This document shows, piece after piece, positions 15,395 to 24,557 of a DNA stretch of 64,000 nt. The DNA is from DASXKD01 sp963734725 (lineage in GTDB: Bacteria > Actinomycetota > Actinomycetes > Streptosporangiales > Streptosporangiaceae), in NCBI GenBank assembly GCA_963734725.1, contig CAVTIX010000029.1, forward strand, positions 1 to 64,000, given 5' to 3'. The position numbers were made by a program, and so were the translations under genes. Within the stretch, counting starts at the first letter, position 1. Every line of letters begins with the position of its first letter. Below the pieces are notes generated by a model. That model was not told the origin of the DNA and searched no databases. It saw only the letters and a program-made list of their open reading frames with translations.

Positions 15395-18220
15395 GTGACT
15401 GCCGCGACACAGGCCGGTGCGCTGATCGGTCGCGGCAACGAGCTAGCGCGCCTAGTCAGCCTGATCCGGGCCGCCGCCACAGGGCGGGGGGGTGCGGTGC
15501 TGATCGAAGGCGAGCCCGGCATCGGCAAATCCTCGCTGATGCGGACGGCCTTGGCGGATGCGGCGGGCTCTCGCTGGTTAGTGTTCTGGGGTTCCGGCGA
15601 CGAACTGGGCCAGGCTTTACCGCTGCTGCCGGTGCTGGAAGCATTGCGGGTCCGAGAGGAGCCCGACAGCCCACGGCGTAGCACCATCGTCAGGCTGTTG
15701 CGCGGTGAGCTTGCTGCTGACCGCGGCGCTGACGTGTCCGCTGAGCTGGCCGAACAGCTGTTGGCGCTGATCACGGAGGAGTGCGCGGCGCGGCCCGCCA
15801 TCCTGGTCGTTGACGACCTCCAGTGGGCCGACCAGGCTAGCGTGAAGCTGTTGGCGCGGCTGGCACGATCAGCGCACCAGATGCCGCTCCTGTTGGCCGG
15901 GATGATGCGCCCGGTGCCGCAGCGCGAAGACTTGTTGGCCTTGCGGCGGGCGGCGGGAGCGGGGGCCCGGCTCCAGCTCACCAGGCTCCCCGATGAGGCG
16001 GTGGCCGAGCTGATAACGGCCCTTGCCGGTGGCAAGCCCGCCAACGACTTGCTGCAGCTAGCCGACGGGGCCGCTGGCAACCCGCTGTATATCACCGAAC
16101 TGGTCGCCGCACTAGCGCGTAGCGCTACGTTGACCGCCACCGACGCGGGAACCATCGGGCTGTCCACCGACAGCGCACCAGCATCGCTGTCGGCGGCCAT
16201 CGCAGACCGCCTGGACTTCCTCTCGACGCCGACGCGGGAGGTTCTTCAGGCGGCCGCTTTGCTTGGCGTGGACTTCGCGGTGGCGGACCTCATAGTCGTG
16301 CTCGACCGTCACATCGCGGACCTGATGCCGGCCATTGACGAGGCCCGCGCCGCGGGAGTTCTCACCGATTCCGCAGTTGGCCTGTCGTTCCGGCACCCGC
16401 TAATACGGGCGGCCCTGTATGACGCGATGCCAGTGTCGGTACGCGCCGCCTGGCACCGCGACACGGGCCGCGCGCTCGCTCAGGTCGGCGCCCCGCCTGA
16501 CCGGGTGGCCCGGCAGTTGCTGGGAGCCTTCGCCGGCCCTGGCCCAGCCGATCCAGTGGACGACTGGCTCCTGAGCTGGCTGGCAGACACTGCCGACGTG
16601 CTGGTCGCCCAGGCACCCCAGGTTGCGGCGGATCTTCTCCGTTGCGCGGTGGCAAGCTGCCCGGCAGGCTCGGCCCGGCACGGCCTGCTAGTGAGCAGGC
16701 TCGCTGACGCCCTCTACCGGACAGGAGACGCGGCCCAGGCTGAGCAGGTGGCCAGCCTGGCGCTCGCTAATATCGCAGAGCCCGACGTTCTCGTCAACCT
16801 GCATTGGACGCTGGCGCAGTGCCGCCTCCAAGCAGGCAAGTCCGCAGAGTCCCTTGACGCGCTCCATCGCGCCCTTGCCGCCCCCGGGATCACGGCCCGG
16901 CACCGCGCCCGGCTACTGGTGCTGGCCGCCCGGCTGCACAGTAACCTGGGCGAAGTCGAAAAGGCCGGCGACACCGCCCGCGCCGCACTATCCGCCGCGG
17001 CGGACGCCGGCGACAACTGGGCGATGGGCTGGGCGCTGCACGTGCTGACCCTCGTCACCGCTATGCAGGGGCAGACCACCAACACGCTGCCGCTGTTCGA
17101 CCGCGCCCTGGCCGTAGCCCAGGCCGAGCCGGCCCTGACCGACCTGCGGCTCCTGCTGCAGATCAACAAAGCCATCACCCTCGGTGATCTTGACCGGTAC
17201 GAGGAGGCATTCGCCGCGGCCCGGGAGGCCCGGCACCTTGCCAGCCTCGCCGGCACCGTCGTCCGACTGACCCAGGCGCACAGCGCGCTCGGCCAGCTGC
17301 TATTCGACACCGGGCGATGGGCAGAGGCGCTGGCCGAGGTACAGGCCTTGGACGAGGCCTTGAAGGAACCGGGAGCGGCCTGCTGCGACCTCAGCATCGC
17401 CGCCGTGATCTGCTTCCACCGAGGTGACTTGACCACCGCGCGCAGACACCTCACTGCGGCCGCCCGTTATGCTCGGCGGATCGGCAACCGTGTTGTCGCT
17501 CCGCTGGCGCTGGCCCGTAGCCTCGACCGCGAGGTCGCTGGCGACGCGCGCAGCGCGCTTGCCGTGCTGACCGTCGGCTTCACCGGGAACGCCGAAGAAC
17601 TGGATGAGATCGAGGAGCTGGTCGCCGACGCTGTCCGGCTCGCCTGCGAAAGCGGCGACCTGGCCACGGCGGAAACGCTCACCGACCATGCCGAAGCACT
17701 TGGTGTTAGCTCCGGCATTCTGCACCGGCAGGGCAACACGCTGTATTGCCGCGGCCTGCTGGGCCATGACCCAGTCCGGTTGCTGCAGGCCGCACAGCGA
17801 TATTCCGATGGCGGCCGGCCGCTGCTGGCCGCCAAGGCCCTGGAAGCGGCCGCCCGTGAGCTCGTCACCGTCGGCGACCGCGACCAGGCACGGGCAGCGT
17901 TCACCAATGCGGTGGAGATCTACTCCTCACTGGGTGCCGCCGCGGATGCCGCCCGCCTGCAGGCTGTGTTCCGTGCCCACGGCATCCGCCGGGGCCCCCA
18001 CGCCAAACACCGCACGGCCCGCAGCGGCTGGGCCAGCCTGACCCCAACCGAAACCACCGTCGCCAAGCTAGTGGGAGAAGGCATGTCCAACCCCGAGATC
18101 GCCGCCAAGCTGCTGCTTTCCCGCCGTACTGTCGCGACACATGTCTCCCATATCCTGAAAAAGCTCGACGTTCACTCGCGTACAGACATCGCCCGCGAGG
18201 CAGCGCTGCGATCGCGATGA
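15395..18220 (+). CDS. LAL-type LuxR-family transcriptional regulator with AAA ATPase domain
   Basis: A 941-aa large ATP-binding LuxR regulator (MalT-like). An N-terminal AAA domain has Walker A EGEPGIGKSS (residues 38-47) and Walker B ILVVDDLQWAD (136-146). The middle (about 400-800) is made of TPR-like helical repeats. The C-terminal 60 residues are a LuxR helix-turn-helix (LTPTETTVAKLVGEGMSNPE, then SRRTVATHVSHILKKL). The start is GTG 15395 with no strong ribosome site. The start lies only 18 bases downstream of the IS630 copy 2 boundary (15376), so its native promoter was displaced and an IS end may now drive it. Such proteins often activate catabolic or antibiotic genes; its targets are unknown. 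Confidence 0.9.
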   Translation: MTAATQAGALIGRGNELARLVSLIRAAATGRGGAVLIEGEPGIGKSSLMRTALADAAGSRWLVFWGSGDELGQALPLLPVLEALRVREEPDSPRRSTIVRLLRGELAADRGADVSAELAEQLLALITEECAARPAILVVDDLQWADQASVKLLARLARSAHQMPLLLAGMMRPVPQREDLLALRRAAGAGARLQLTRLPDEAVAELITALAGGKPANDLLQLADGAAGNPLYITELVAALARSATLTATDAGTIGLSTDSAPASLSAAIADRLDFLSTPTREVLQAAALLGVDFAVADLIVVLDRHIADLMPAIDEARAAGVLTDSAVGLSFRHPLIRAALYDAMPVSVRAAWHRDTGRALAQVGAPPDRVARQLLGAFAGPGPADPVDDWLLSWLADTADVLVAQAPQVAADLLRCAVASCPAGSARHGLLVSRLADALYRTGDAAQAEQVASLALANIAEPDVLVNLHWTLAQCRLQAGKSAESLDALHRALAAPGITARHRARLLVLAARLHSNLGEVEKAGDTARAALSAAADAGDNWAMGWALHVLTLVTAMQGQTTNTLPLFDRALAVAQAEPALTDLRLLLQINKAITLGDLDRYEEAFAAAREARHLASLAGTVVRLTQAHSALGQLLFDTGRWAEALAEVQALDEALKEPGAACCDLSIAAVICFHRGDLTTARRHLTAAARYARRIGNRVVAPLALARSLDREVAGDARSALAVLTVGFTGNAEELDEIEELVADAVRLACESGDLATAETLTDHAEALGVSSGILHRQGNTLYCRGLLGHDPVRLLQAAQRYSDGGRPLLAAKALEAAARELVTVGDRDQARAAFTNAVEIYSSLGAAADAARLQAVFRAHGIRRGPHAKHRTARSGWASLTPTETTVAKLVGEGMSNPEIAAKLLLSRRTVATHVSHILKKLDVHSRTDIAREAALRSR

Positions 18221-18312
18221 TGACCGGCGGCGGCGTGCTTGGTGCCACTGGCGATGCCCACGTAGCCGGTCAACAGATCGCCTCGGGACGCCGCCGCTGG
18301 CATCGTCGTGGC

Positions 18313-19068
18313 ATGGCTTTGTCCATCAGTGAACTCGAAGTCATCGCCGCGAAGGGCTGGCGGGCGCCGGAGGAGGAGCGGCTAGGCGGGTGGCTGCTGC
18401 GGGCCGCGCAGGGTTTCACCGGCCGGGCCAACAGCGCCCTCGCGGCCGGGGATCCGGGAATCCCACTGGCCGAGGCGGTGCTGGCCGTCCGCCGCTGGTA
18501 TGCGGAGCGGGGCCTGCCTGCGATGGTCGCCGTGGCCTATCCGCTGGGCCGCCCGGGCGACAGTCACACCGACCGGTTCCTCGGCCAGCACGGCTGGGGC
18601 ATCCGGGCTGACCCGGCGGTGGTGATGACCGCTCCCGCGGCCGCAGTGGCGCGGCCTCAACTGGCTGAACGGGTGGACCTGCATCCCGAGCCCACCCAGG
18701 CGTGGCTGGATCACTACCGCTACCGGGGGCAGCGGTTGCCGCCGGTCGCCCGGCAGCTGCTGGTGTCGGCGCCGTTCGAGGCGTTCGCCAGCATCCGCCG
18801 CGACGGCGGGATCGTCGCCATCGGCCGGGTCGCCGTGGCGGACGGTTGGGGCGGGCTGACCGCGGTGGAGGTTCATCCCGGCCACCGGCGCGCCGGTCTG
18901 GCCACCGCAATCACCGCCGCCTTGGCCACTGCCGCCGCCGCGCAGGGTGCCCTCAGCCTGTATCTCCAGGTGGCAGTGGGCAACCAAGCGGCCCGCGCGC
19001 TGTACGCTCGCGCCGGGTTCACCGAGCATCACGGCTACCACTACCGGGTCGGCCCGGCCGCCGGCTGA
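18313..19068 (+). CDS. GNAT-family N-acetyltransferase
   Basis: About 251 aa from ATG 18313 (MALSISELEVIAAKGW). The C-terminal half carries the acetyl-CoA binding motif A (VHPGHRRAGLATAITAAL) and motif B (YLQVAVGNQAARALYARAGF, then HYRVG). The N-terminal half (WRAPEEERLGGWLLRAAQGF) is characteristic of actinobacterial two-half GNATs whose substrate is unknown. The frame is open back to 18217, overlapping the LAL gene end, but residues upstream of MALSIS look non-conserved; no clear ribosome site marks either start. Confidence 0.85.
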   Translation: MALSISELEVIAAKGWRAPEEERLGGWLLRAAQGFTGRANSALAAGDPGIPLAEAVLAVRRWYAERGLPAMVAVAYPLGRPGDSHTDRFLGQHGWGIRADPAVVMTAPAAAVARPQLAERVDLHPEPTQAWLDHYRYRGQRLPPVARQLLVSAPFEAFASIRRDGGIVAIGRVAVADGWGGLTAVEVHPGHRRAGLATAITAALATAAAAQGALSLYLQVAVGNQAARALYARAGFTEHHGYHYRVGPAAG

Positions 19069-19192
19069 TCCCGGCGCGGCCGGATCACGGCCGTAGCGTC
19101 AGCAAGGCCCTCCTGCTGCATCAAGCCAGCGGTGGTGTCGGTAGCCGCGGCAACAATGAACGTGAGGCGATGTCCCGGCCGAAGGAGCGGAC

Positions 19193-19549
19193 ATGGATGG
19201 CGTTGAAGCCGCGGAGCGCGCGCTACAGCCCGAGGATCTGGACCGGCTATTCCTGGAGCGGGCCAATGCCGGTGACGTGGACGGCGTCGTGGATCTGTAC
19301 GAACCGGGCGCGGTGCTCGCCTTTCCTCCTGGCCGCCTGGCTACCGGCCGGCCGGCGATCCGGGAGGTGTACACAGACCTGCTGGCCAGCCGGCCGCGGT
19401 TGACCGGGGAGATCCGCCCGGCGGTCCGCAACGGCGACATCGCCATCACCTCCACCGTCCGCGCGGGCAACGCCACGGTGGAGGTCGCCCGCCGTCAGCC
19501 GGACGGCACCTGGCTGTGGCTGATCGACCAGCCGAGCGTCCTTGAGTAA
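19193..19549 (+). CDS. SnoaL/NTF2-like (DUF4440-type) protein
   Basis: 118 aa with a GAAGGAG ribosome site just before ATG 19193. The pattern LFLERANAGDVDGVVDLYEP, then AVLAFPPGRLATGRPAIREV and a C-terminal RRQPDGTWLWLIDQPS, is that of small cone-shaped NTF2 folds used as ketosteroid-isomerase-like enzymes or ligand-binding proteins. No catalytic residue assignment is possible from sequence alone. Confidence 0.75.
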   Translation: MDGVEAAERALQPEDLDRLFLERANAGDVDGVVDLYEPGAVLAFPPGRLATGRPAIREVYTDLLASRPRLTGEIRPAVRNGDIAITSTVRAGNATVEVARRQPDGTWLWLIDQPSVLE

Positions 19550-19695
19550 CAGCCAGCCGTCGGCTACCACCGGGTCCGCATCGTCGCGCGGTCCGGCGGT
19601 TCCGGCGGTGGCAGGATTTGCGGCGCCCGCAAGCCCGGAGCCGGCGCTGTGGGCAGGGCTGGCGATAGTTTCTTGGTGTCGAGGGAGGTGGGGGT

Positions 19696-20091
19696 ATGGC
19701 CGCGGGATTCGAGCTTCCGGTCAAGGTGCGGTGGCGTGACGTCAACGCATTGGGCCACGTCAATCACGCTGTGTTCCTCACCTACCTCGAGGAGGGCCGG
19801 GATGCCTTCTTTATCCGGACCCTCGGCGGCGACCCGAGCTATGTGGTGGTCCGGCTGGAAGTGGATCTGCGCGCCGAGGTGCGCTACGACGATCAACGGG
19901 TGACCGTCCGGATAGCGGCGGACCGCCTCGGCACGACCAGCCTGACCACCCGGGAGACGGTCGTGACGCCGGGCGGCGAGGTGGCAGCCGAGGCGCTCGT
20001 CGTCACGGTCAACTGGGACGCCGAAAACCGCAAGCCGGTCCCGTTCACCGAAGCCGAGCGAGCCAGGCTGTCCGCGGCCATGACCGGCTGA
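19696..20091 (+). CDS. Hotdog-fold acyl-CoA thioesterase (YbgC/FcbC type)
   Basis: 131 aa. A GGAGG ribosome site precedes ATG 19696. The N-terminal VKVRWRDVNALGHVNHAVFL contains the 4HBT family signature with the catalytic Asp (RWRD) and the HVNH pair; the central helix LTYLEEGRDAF and strand EVDLRAEVRYDD complete the hotdog fold. It probably hydrolyses short- or medium-chain acyl-CoA. It stands alone between a SnoaL-like gene and a convergent DUF429 gene. Confidence 0.85.
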   Translation: MAAGFELPVKVRWRDVNALGHVNHAVFLTYLEEGRDAFFIRTLGGDPSYVVVRLEVDLRAEVRYDDQRVTVRIAADRLGTTSLTTRETVVTPGGEVAAEALVVTVNWDAENRKPVPFTEAERARLSAAMTG

Positions 20092-20124
20092 CCCGCCGCA
20101 AGCGGGGGAGCGGGGCGGCAGCGG

Positions 20125-20832
20125 TCACACCCAGATGGCGCACGGCCAGCCGTCGGAGAAGACCTCAGGCGGGTCCGGGATCGGGCGGGCGTCGCCGGAC
20201 CATACCCGCCGCGCGGCCCAAGCGGCGGCGCCCGCATCGAGGACATCGTCCACCGCGGCGAACGCGCCGGCGGGCCCGAGATCCCCGGCAAGCCGGATTC
20301 CCGCGCCGGCCAGCAGGGCACGCCGCCGCTCGGCGCCCGCCCACGACGACTTGCGTTCGGTCAGCGGACCGCCCGCCAGTCGCGCGAAACAGACCTCCGG
20401 ATGGACCTCGACGACGCGGACCGTCGCCGCCGCCCGTGTCCACCGTTCCACTTCGAGCAGCTTCGGCTTGAGCGCGAAGGCCTGGATAGAGATGCCGTGC
20501 CCGGTGAACCTCCGGTTGATGGCCGAGGCGGTCGCATGGTCGGCGGCAAGCAGGGCCTCCCGGACCGGCGTCATGAAGACCGAAGCCCACAGCGGGCCGA
20601 TCTCCGCCCGGGCCAGCATGTCAGCCTGGCGCTGCCCCCGGTCCGCCAGGCCGATCGGCATATCGACCGCGACGACCGCCAGCGGGCCGTCGGCCTGTGC
20701 CCGCGCGACCAGCGCTTGGAAGTCCGCCGCGAAGTAGGCGCCGGTCACCGCGCCATCGGCAGCCACCGCTATCCAGCCACGCCGGCACGCATCGACGCCG
20801 AGCACCCGGCCGCCCCCGGTCCCGCTGTTCAT
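20125..20832 (-). CDS. DUF429-domain protein (predicted nuclease-like)
   Basis: 235 aa from ATG 20832 (MNSGTGGGRVLGVDACRRGW). The family pattern is complete: GVDACRRGWIAV at the N-terminus, VAVDMPIGLADRGQRQAD, a central RREALLA-like helix, VVEVHPEVCFARLAGG, and a C-terminal VDDVLDAGAAAWAARR. DUF429 is RNase-H-fold-like with conserved Asp/Glu residues visible here; its biological role is not established. An upstream open extension to 21006 is GC-rich and not conserved. Divergent from the APC permease gene across a 330-base region. Confidence 0.82.
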   Translation of the reverse strand: MNSGTGGGRVLGVDACRRGWIAVAADGAVTGAYFAADFQALVARAQADGPLAVVAVDMPIGLADRGQRQADMLARAEIGPLWASVFMTPVREALLAADHATASAINRRFTGHGISIQAFALKPKLLEVERWTRAAATVRVVEVHPEVCFARLAGGPLTERKSSWAGAERRRALLAGAGIRLAGDLGPAGAFAAVDDVLDAGAAAWAARRVWSGDARPIPDPPEVFSDGWPCAIWV

Positions 20833-21162
20833 AGGGCCAGCATCGTGCACCCGGCGGCCGGCCTCCACCGGCCCGGCAAGCCCGCGCCCGCCCGGCGGGC
20901 CGTGCCGCCCGCGCGGCGCCCCCGTACCCGCGCGGACGGCCCCGCCCGCACCCGCCTGCAAGGGCAAGCCGGCGCCCACCGCCACCGCATCACCAGTATC
21001 GGCCAAATTTGTGGGAACAACAGTATGTTCGTAGGTATTGACAAACTCTTGTCCGAGCTAAACCATTAGGGCAGCCTTGCGGGATCACGCAGGTGAGCTG
21101 GGCGCTCACCAGTGATCCCAGCTCTCATTCTTGGCACTGGCGGGCAACCCTGGAGGTAGGCA
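20833..21162. other. Divergent intergenic region before the permease/iol operon
   Basis: Contains a TTGACA hexamer at 21038-21043 with only a weak -10 (TAAACC, 15-base spacing), followed by a strong two-part stem at 21081-21119 listed separately. The left half (20840-21000) is high-GC without recognisable signals. Confidence 0.45.
21081..21119 (+). promoter_or_regulatory. Leader stem-loop before the APC permease gene
   Basis: A two-part hairpin: GGGATCAC pairs with GTGATCCC (8 bp), and inside it GGTGAGC pairs with GCTCACC (7 bp) around a TGGGC loop, with a 3/1 internal bulge. A further short pair, CCAGTG at 21109 with CACTGG at 21135-21140, could compete with it. It lies 43 bases before the GTG start and has no U-tract, so an attenuator/riboswitch-like leader or a protein operator are both possible. 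It matches no riboswitch class I recognise. Confidence 0.45.
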
Positions 21163-22809
21163 GTGGCAAGCAGCGACGCGGCGGCGGGTACCGCCACAGC
21201 CGGCGGCGAGGCAGGGCGCCTCTTCATCCGGCAGACATCCGGCCTCGTCCGGGAACTCGGGATCCCAGCCGCCATCGGCATATCGCTGGCCTCGGTGGCC
21301 GTGGTCAACACCTTCATCAACTTCAACGCGGGGCTGACGGACTTCGCCAAGGCCGACATGTACCTGCCGCTGGTCGCCGCCGCGATCATCTGGCTCGTGG
21401 CCATGTTCGCCTACCGTCACCTGCTGCGCGCGATTCCGCGGGCCGGCGGCGAGTACGTCTACATGTCCCGGATCGTGTCCCCGGCCGTCGGGTCCATGGC
21501 CGGCCTCGGCATCGCCGTGGTGTTCACCTACGTGCTGTCCACCAACGCGCACTTCGCCGCGCAGTTCACCCCGTTCATGCTGAGCGGCCTCGGCTCCGCG
21601 TTCCATTCCACCGGGATCGCTAACTTCGGCAACCATCTGGGCAGCAATCTCTCGATCGCGTGGCTGTCCGTCATCCTCATGCTGATCGTGGCGGCGCTGT
21701 CGCTGTTCTCGGTGAAGATCGTCGCCCGGATCATCTTCTGGCTGATCGTCTTGCAGGTCGTGGCGTTCGTCGCGCTCATCGGGGTGCTGGCGTTCCACTC
21801 GCACTCCGACTTCGTCTCCACCCTGGCGAACTACAGCAACCACCCCGGCGCGTACAGCGCGATCATCGCGGGCGCGAAGTCGAACGGGGTGGTCTTCGGC
21901 ACCTCCATCGCGGCCGCGGTCGCGATCATCCCGTTCATGGTGCTCAACTACAACGGCGTGCTGTACTCCTACTACGTCGGCGGCGAGCTGCGCCGGCCGG
22001 GCCGCACCTACCTGATCGCCTCGGCGGTCAGCATCGGCGTGCTCGTGGTGCTCTGGGTCGGCGTCTGGGCGATCCTGCGCGCGCGGGCCGGCCTGACCTT
22101 CATGCAGGCCCAGGCGAACCTGGGCGTGATCAACCCGACCGCCTACGGCAAGATCACCAGCCTCAGCTCGGTGGCCGGCGGCCTGGGCTACGGCATGATC
22201 CTGTCCCCCGACCCGATCACGAAGATCCTCTTCGCCACCGCGGTGCCGTTCGCCGAGATCGCCGTGAACCTGGCGTTCCTGACCGTCACCACCCGCGTCC
22301 TGTTTGCCCAGGCCTTCGACCGGCTGCTGCCAGTGAGCGTGGCCAAGGTGAGCGAGCGCAACCACGCCCCGAACGTCGCGATCGCCATCGTCGTGATCGT
22401 CGGGATCGGGTTCTGCTTCCTGACCAGCCTGGTCGCCCTGGGCAGCATCGTGGCGCTGCAAAGCCTGTTCTTCGCGCTGATCTTGCTCGCCGGCGGGGTG
22501 GCCGCCCTGATGCTGCCGCTGCGCCGCGCCGACCTGATCGACACCTCCGGGTTGCCCGACGACGCGCGCCGCGGGCTCCTGCGCAAGGTCACCTGGATCG
22601 GCGGCGCGACCACGGTGCTGGCCCTGTTCACCGTGTACGAGCTGGTCTCGCACTCCAGCGTGTACGGCAAGTTCAGCTGGGAGTCGATCCTCACCCTGGT
22701 GATCGTGCTGGGCGCGGGCCCGGTGATCTACGCGATCGCCCGCTCGGTCCGGCGGCAGCGCGACTCGCTTGACCTGGCGATGGCCATGCACGAGCTGCCG
22801 CCGGAATAG
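21163..22809 (+). CDS. APC-superfamily amino acid/polyamine-type permease
   Basis: 548-aa integral membrane protein with about 12 hydrophobic segments and the APC N-terminal pattern: GIPAAIGISLASVAVVNTFI, then AIPRAGGEYVYMSRIVSPAV, which matches the family PRAGG-x-Y motif on helix 3. Start GTG 21163 with GGAGGT five bases upstream (21152-21157). It heads a tightly packed rightward run ending with iolD. The substrate is unknown. Actinobacterial inositol uptake usually uses MFS or ABC systems, so an APC permease at the head of an iol operon is unusual. Confidence 0.85.
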   Translation: MASSDAAAGTATAGGEAGRLFIRQTSGLVRELGIPAAIGISLASVAVVNTFINFNAGLTDFAKADMYLPLVAAAIIWLVAMFAYRHLLRAIPRAGGEYVYMSRIVSPAVGSMAGLGIAVVFTYVLSTNAHFAAQFTPFMLSGLGSAFHSTGIANFGNHLGSNLSIAWLSVILMLIVAALSLFSVKIVARIIFWLIVLQVVAFVALIGVLAFHSHSDFVSTLANYSNHPGAYSAIIAGAKSNGVVFGTSIAAAVAIIPFMVLNYNGVLYSYYVGGELRRPGRTYLIASAVSIGVLVVLWVGVWAILRARAGLTFMQAQANLGVINPTAYGKITSLSSVAGGLGYGMILSPDPITKILFATAVPFAEIAVNLAFLTVTTRVLFAQAFDRLLPVSVAKVSERNHAPNVAIAIVVIVGIGFCFLTSLVALGSIVALQSLFFALILLAGGVAALMLPLRRADLIDTSGLPDDARRGLLRKVTWIGGATTVLALFTVYELVSHSSVYGKFSWESILTLVIVLGAGPVIYAIARSVRRQRDSLDLAMAMHELPPE

Positions 22810-22812
22810 CCG

Positions 22813-23790
22813 ATGCTCAAGGCGCTGCGCAAACCGAAGAAGAGCAGGGCCCTGCGGATCTTCTTCGCGACCGACGTGCACGGCTCGGACGTCTGCTTCC
22901 GCAAGTTCCTGGCCGCCGCCAAGGTCTACGAGCCCAACGTCTTGCTGCTGGGCGGCGACTTCGCCGGCAAGGGGCTGGTCCCGGTGCTGCGCGACGGCGA
23001 CGGGTCGCTGCGGGCCGAGCTGGATGGCAACGAGGTGAGCGTGCCCGCCGACGGGTGGGCACAGCTCACCGCCGACATCAACCGGCGCGGGTTTTACGCG
23101 ACGCAACTGAGCGCGGACGAGCTCGCCGTGCTGCGCGCCGACCCCGACGCCCTCGACCGGCTGTTCCGCAGCGAGATCGCCGCGCAGGCGGAGCGCTGGT
23201 GCCAGCTCGCCAAGGAGCGGCTGGACCCCGCGGTGCGGTGCATCATCACGCCGGGCAACGACGACCCGGTGGACGCCGACCCGGTGTACGCGGCGGATCA
23301 GCGGGTCGAGTTCCCCTCGGGCATGGTCTGCGACCTGGGGCCGGTGGCGATGGCCAGCCTCGGCCTGGTGCCGTACACGCCGTGGAACACCGAGCGGGAA
23401 ACCTCGGAGGAGGACCTCGCCAAGGAGATCTCCTCGCTGCTGGACTCGGTGCCCGGGGGCAGGGCGTGCATCATGAACTTCCACTGCCCGCCGTACGGGA
23501 CGGGCCTGGACGACGCGCCGGAACTCGATGCCACGCTCAAGCCGGTCATCCGCGGCGGGCGGCCCAGCATCGTGCCGGTCGGCAGCCACGCCGTGCGCGA
23601 CGCCATCAAGAAGTACCAGCCACCGGTTTCGCTGCACGGTCACATCCACGAGTCGCGGGGGGTGCAGCGGCTGGGCCGGTCCCTATGCGTGAATCCCGGC
23701 AGTGATTACTCTTCTGGCGTGCTGCGCGGTGCGGTAGTGGACATCGCGGAGGACGGAACGTGCCTGGACTTCCTGCTCACGACGGGATAG
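22813..23790 (+). CDS. Metallophosphoesterase (calcineurin-like)
   Basis: 325 aa, starting three bases after the permease stop. The metal-binding motifs are all visible in order: IFFATDVHGS (D-x-H), LLLGGDFAG (GD), TPGNDDP (GND), FHCPPYG (H) and LHGHIHES (GHxH). This is a complete dinuclear-metal phosphoesterase core. The insertion of about 120 residues between GGD and GND is larger than in minimal enzymes. Substrate unknown; close coupling to the permease and the next gene suggests a shared function. Confidence 0.87.
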   Translation: MLKALRKPKKSRALRIFFATDVHGSDVCFRKFLAAAKVYEPNVLLLGGDFAGKGLVPVLRDGDGSLRAELDGNEVSVPADGWAQLTADINRRGFYATQLSADELAVLRADPDALDRLFRSEIAAQAERWCQLAKERLDPAVRCIITPGNDDPVDADPVYAADQRVEFPSGMVCDLGPVAMASLGLVPYTPWNTERETSEEDLAKEISSLLDSVPGGRACIMNFHCPPYGTGLDDAPELDATLKPVIRGGRPSIVPVGSHAVRDAIKKYQPPVSLHGHIHESRGVQRLGRSLCVNPGSDYSSGVLRGAVVDIAEDGTCLDFLLTTG

Positions 23791-23795
23791 ACGCC

Positions 23796-24557
23796 ATGGG
23801 CGGCGAACTGCTTGCCGATCCAGTCGCCGAAGCGCGGCAGCTCATTTCGCAAGCTGCGGAGCAGGGCCTGGTCATGCGCGCCCTCGGCGGGGTGGCCGTG
23901 TTCCTGCAATCGGCTGATGGCCAGCCCCGGCTCGTTCGTTCTGTCAAGGACATCGATCTAGCTGTGGCCAAGGGGAATGGGAAAGCGGCGTCGCGGGTCC
24001 TCCAGCAGGCGTCCTACGTCGCCGATGAGATGTTCAACGCGCTGCGCGGCTCGCGGCGGCTGCTGTACCACGACCCGCGCAACCGGCGGCACGTCGACGT
24101 GTTCGTGGGCGAGTTCGCGATGTGCCACGAGCTTCCGCTCACCGCGCGGCTGGACCGGGACCCGCTCACCGTGCCCCGCGAGGAACTGCTGCTCAGCAAG
24201 CTCCAGGTGGTCCAGCTGACCGGCAACGATCAGCTCGACATCTACAACCTGCTGTACCACCACGAGGTGGGGGAGGACGCGGGCGCGGGGATCGCCAGCC
24301 CGTTCATCGCCGCGCTGTGCGCCCGCGACTGGGGGCTGTGGCGCACCTGCCAGCTCAACATCGGGCGGTCGCTGGACAACCTGGGCGGCTCGGCGCTTGA
24401 CCCCGGCGAGCAGAAGACCGTGGCGGACCGGCTGGAGCGGCTGCGCGGGCGGATCGACGCCGAGCCGAAGTCGCGCCGGTGGCGGATCCGCAACCAGGTG
24501 GGCGACAAGGTCCGCTGGTACGCCGAGCCCGAACAGGAGCAACCGGGTGGCGAGTGA
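23796..24557 (+). CDS. Nucleotidyltransferase-fold protein
   Basis: About 253 aa from ATG 23796; a GTG at 23760 inside the preceding gene is an alternative. ALGGVAVFLQSADG, then RSVKDIDLAV, gives the G-G-x-A plus D-x-D pattern of the nucleotidyltransferase fold (as in AbiEii-like and predicted NTase proteins). HDPRNRRHVDVFVGEF supplies the third acidic position. EELLLSKLQVVQLTGNDQLD resembles the helical half of the same proteins. The stop overlaps the presumed iolC start (GTG 24547), so it is translationally coupled. No cognate antitoxin is nearby, which argues against an AbiE-type system. Confidence 0.65.
   Translation: MGGELLADPVAEARQLISQAAEQGLVMRALGGVAVFLQSADGQPRLVRSVKDIDLAVAKGNGKAASRVLQQASYVADEMFNALRGSRRLLYHDPRNRRHVDVFVGEFAMCHELPLTARLDRDPLTVPREELLLSKLQVVQLTGNDQLDIYNLLYHHEVGEDAGAGIASPFIAALCARDWGLWRTCQLNIGRSLDNLGGSALDPGEQKTVADRLERLRGRIDAEPKSRRWRIRNQVGDKVRWYAEPEQEQPGGE

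Noticed and set aside
21106..23649. 847-residue minus-strand open frame opposite the permease and metallophosphoesterase genes
   Set aside because: Composition is His/Arg/Asp/Gly-rich with no motifs; it is the mirror of GC-rich coding frames. The plus-strand genes have clear family signatures.
23796..24557. Nucleotidyltransferase-like gene as an AbiE-type abortive infection toxin
   Set aside because: No AbiEi-like antitoxin neighbour, and it sits tightly inside a metabolic operon.
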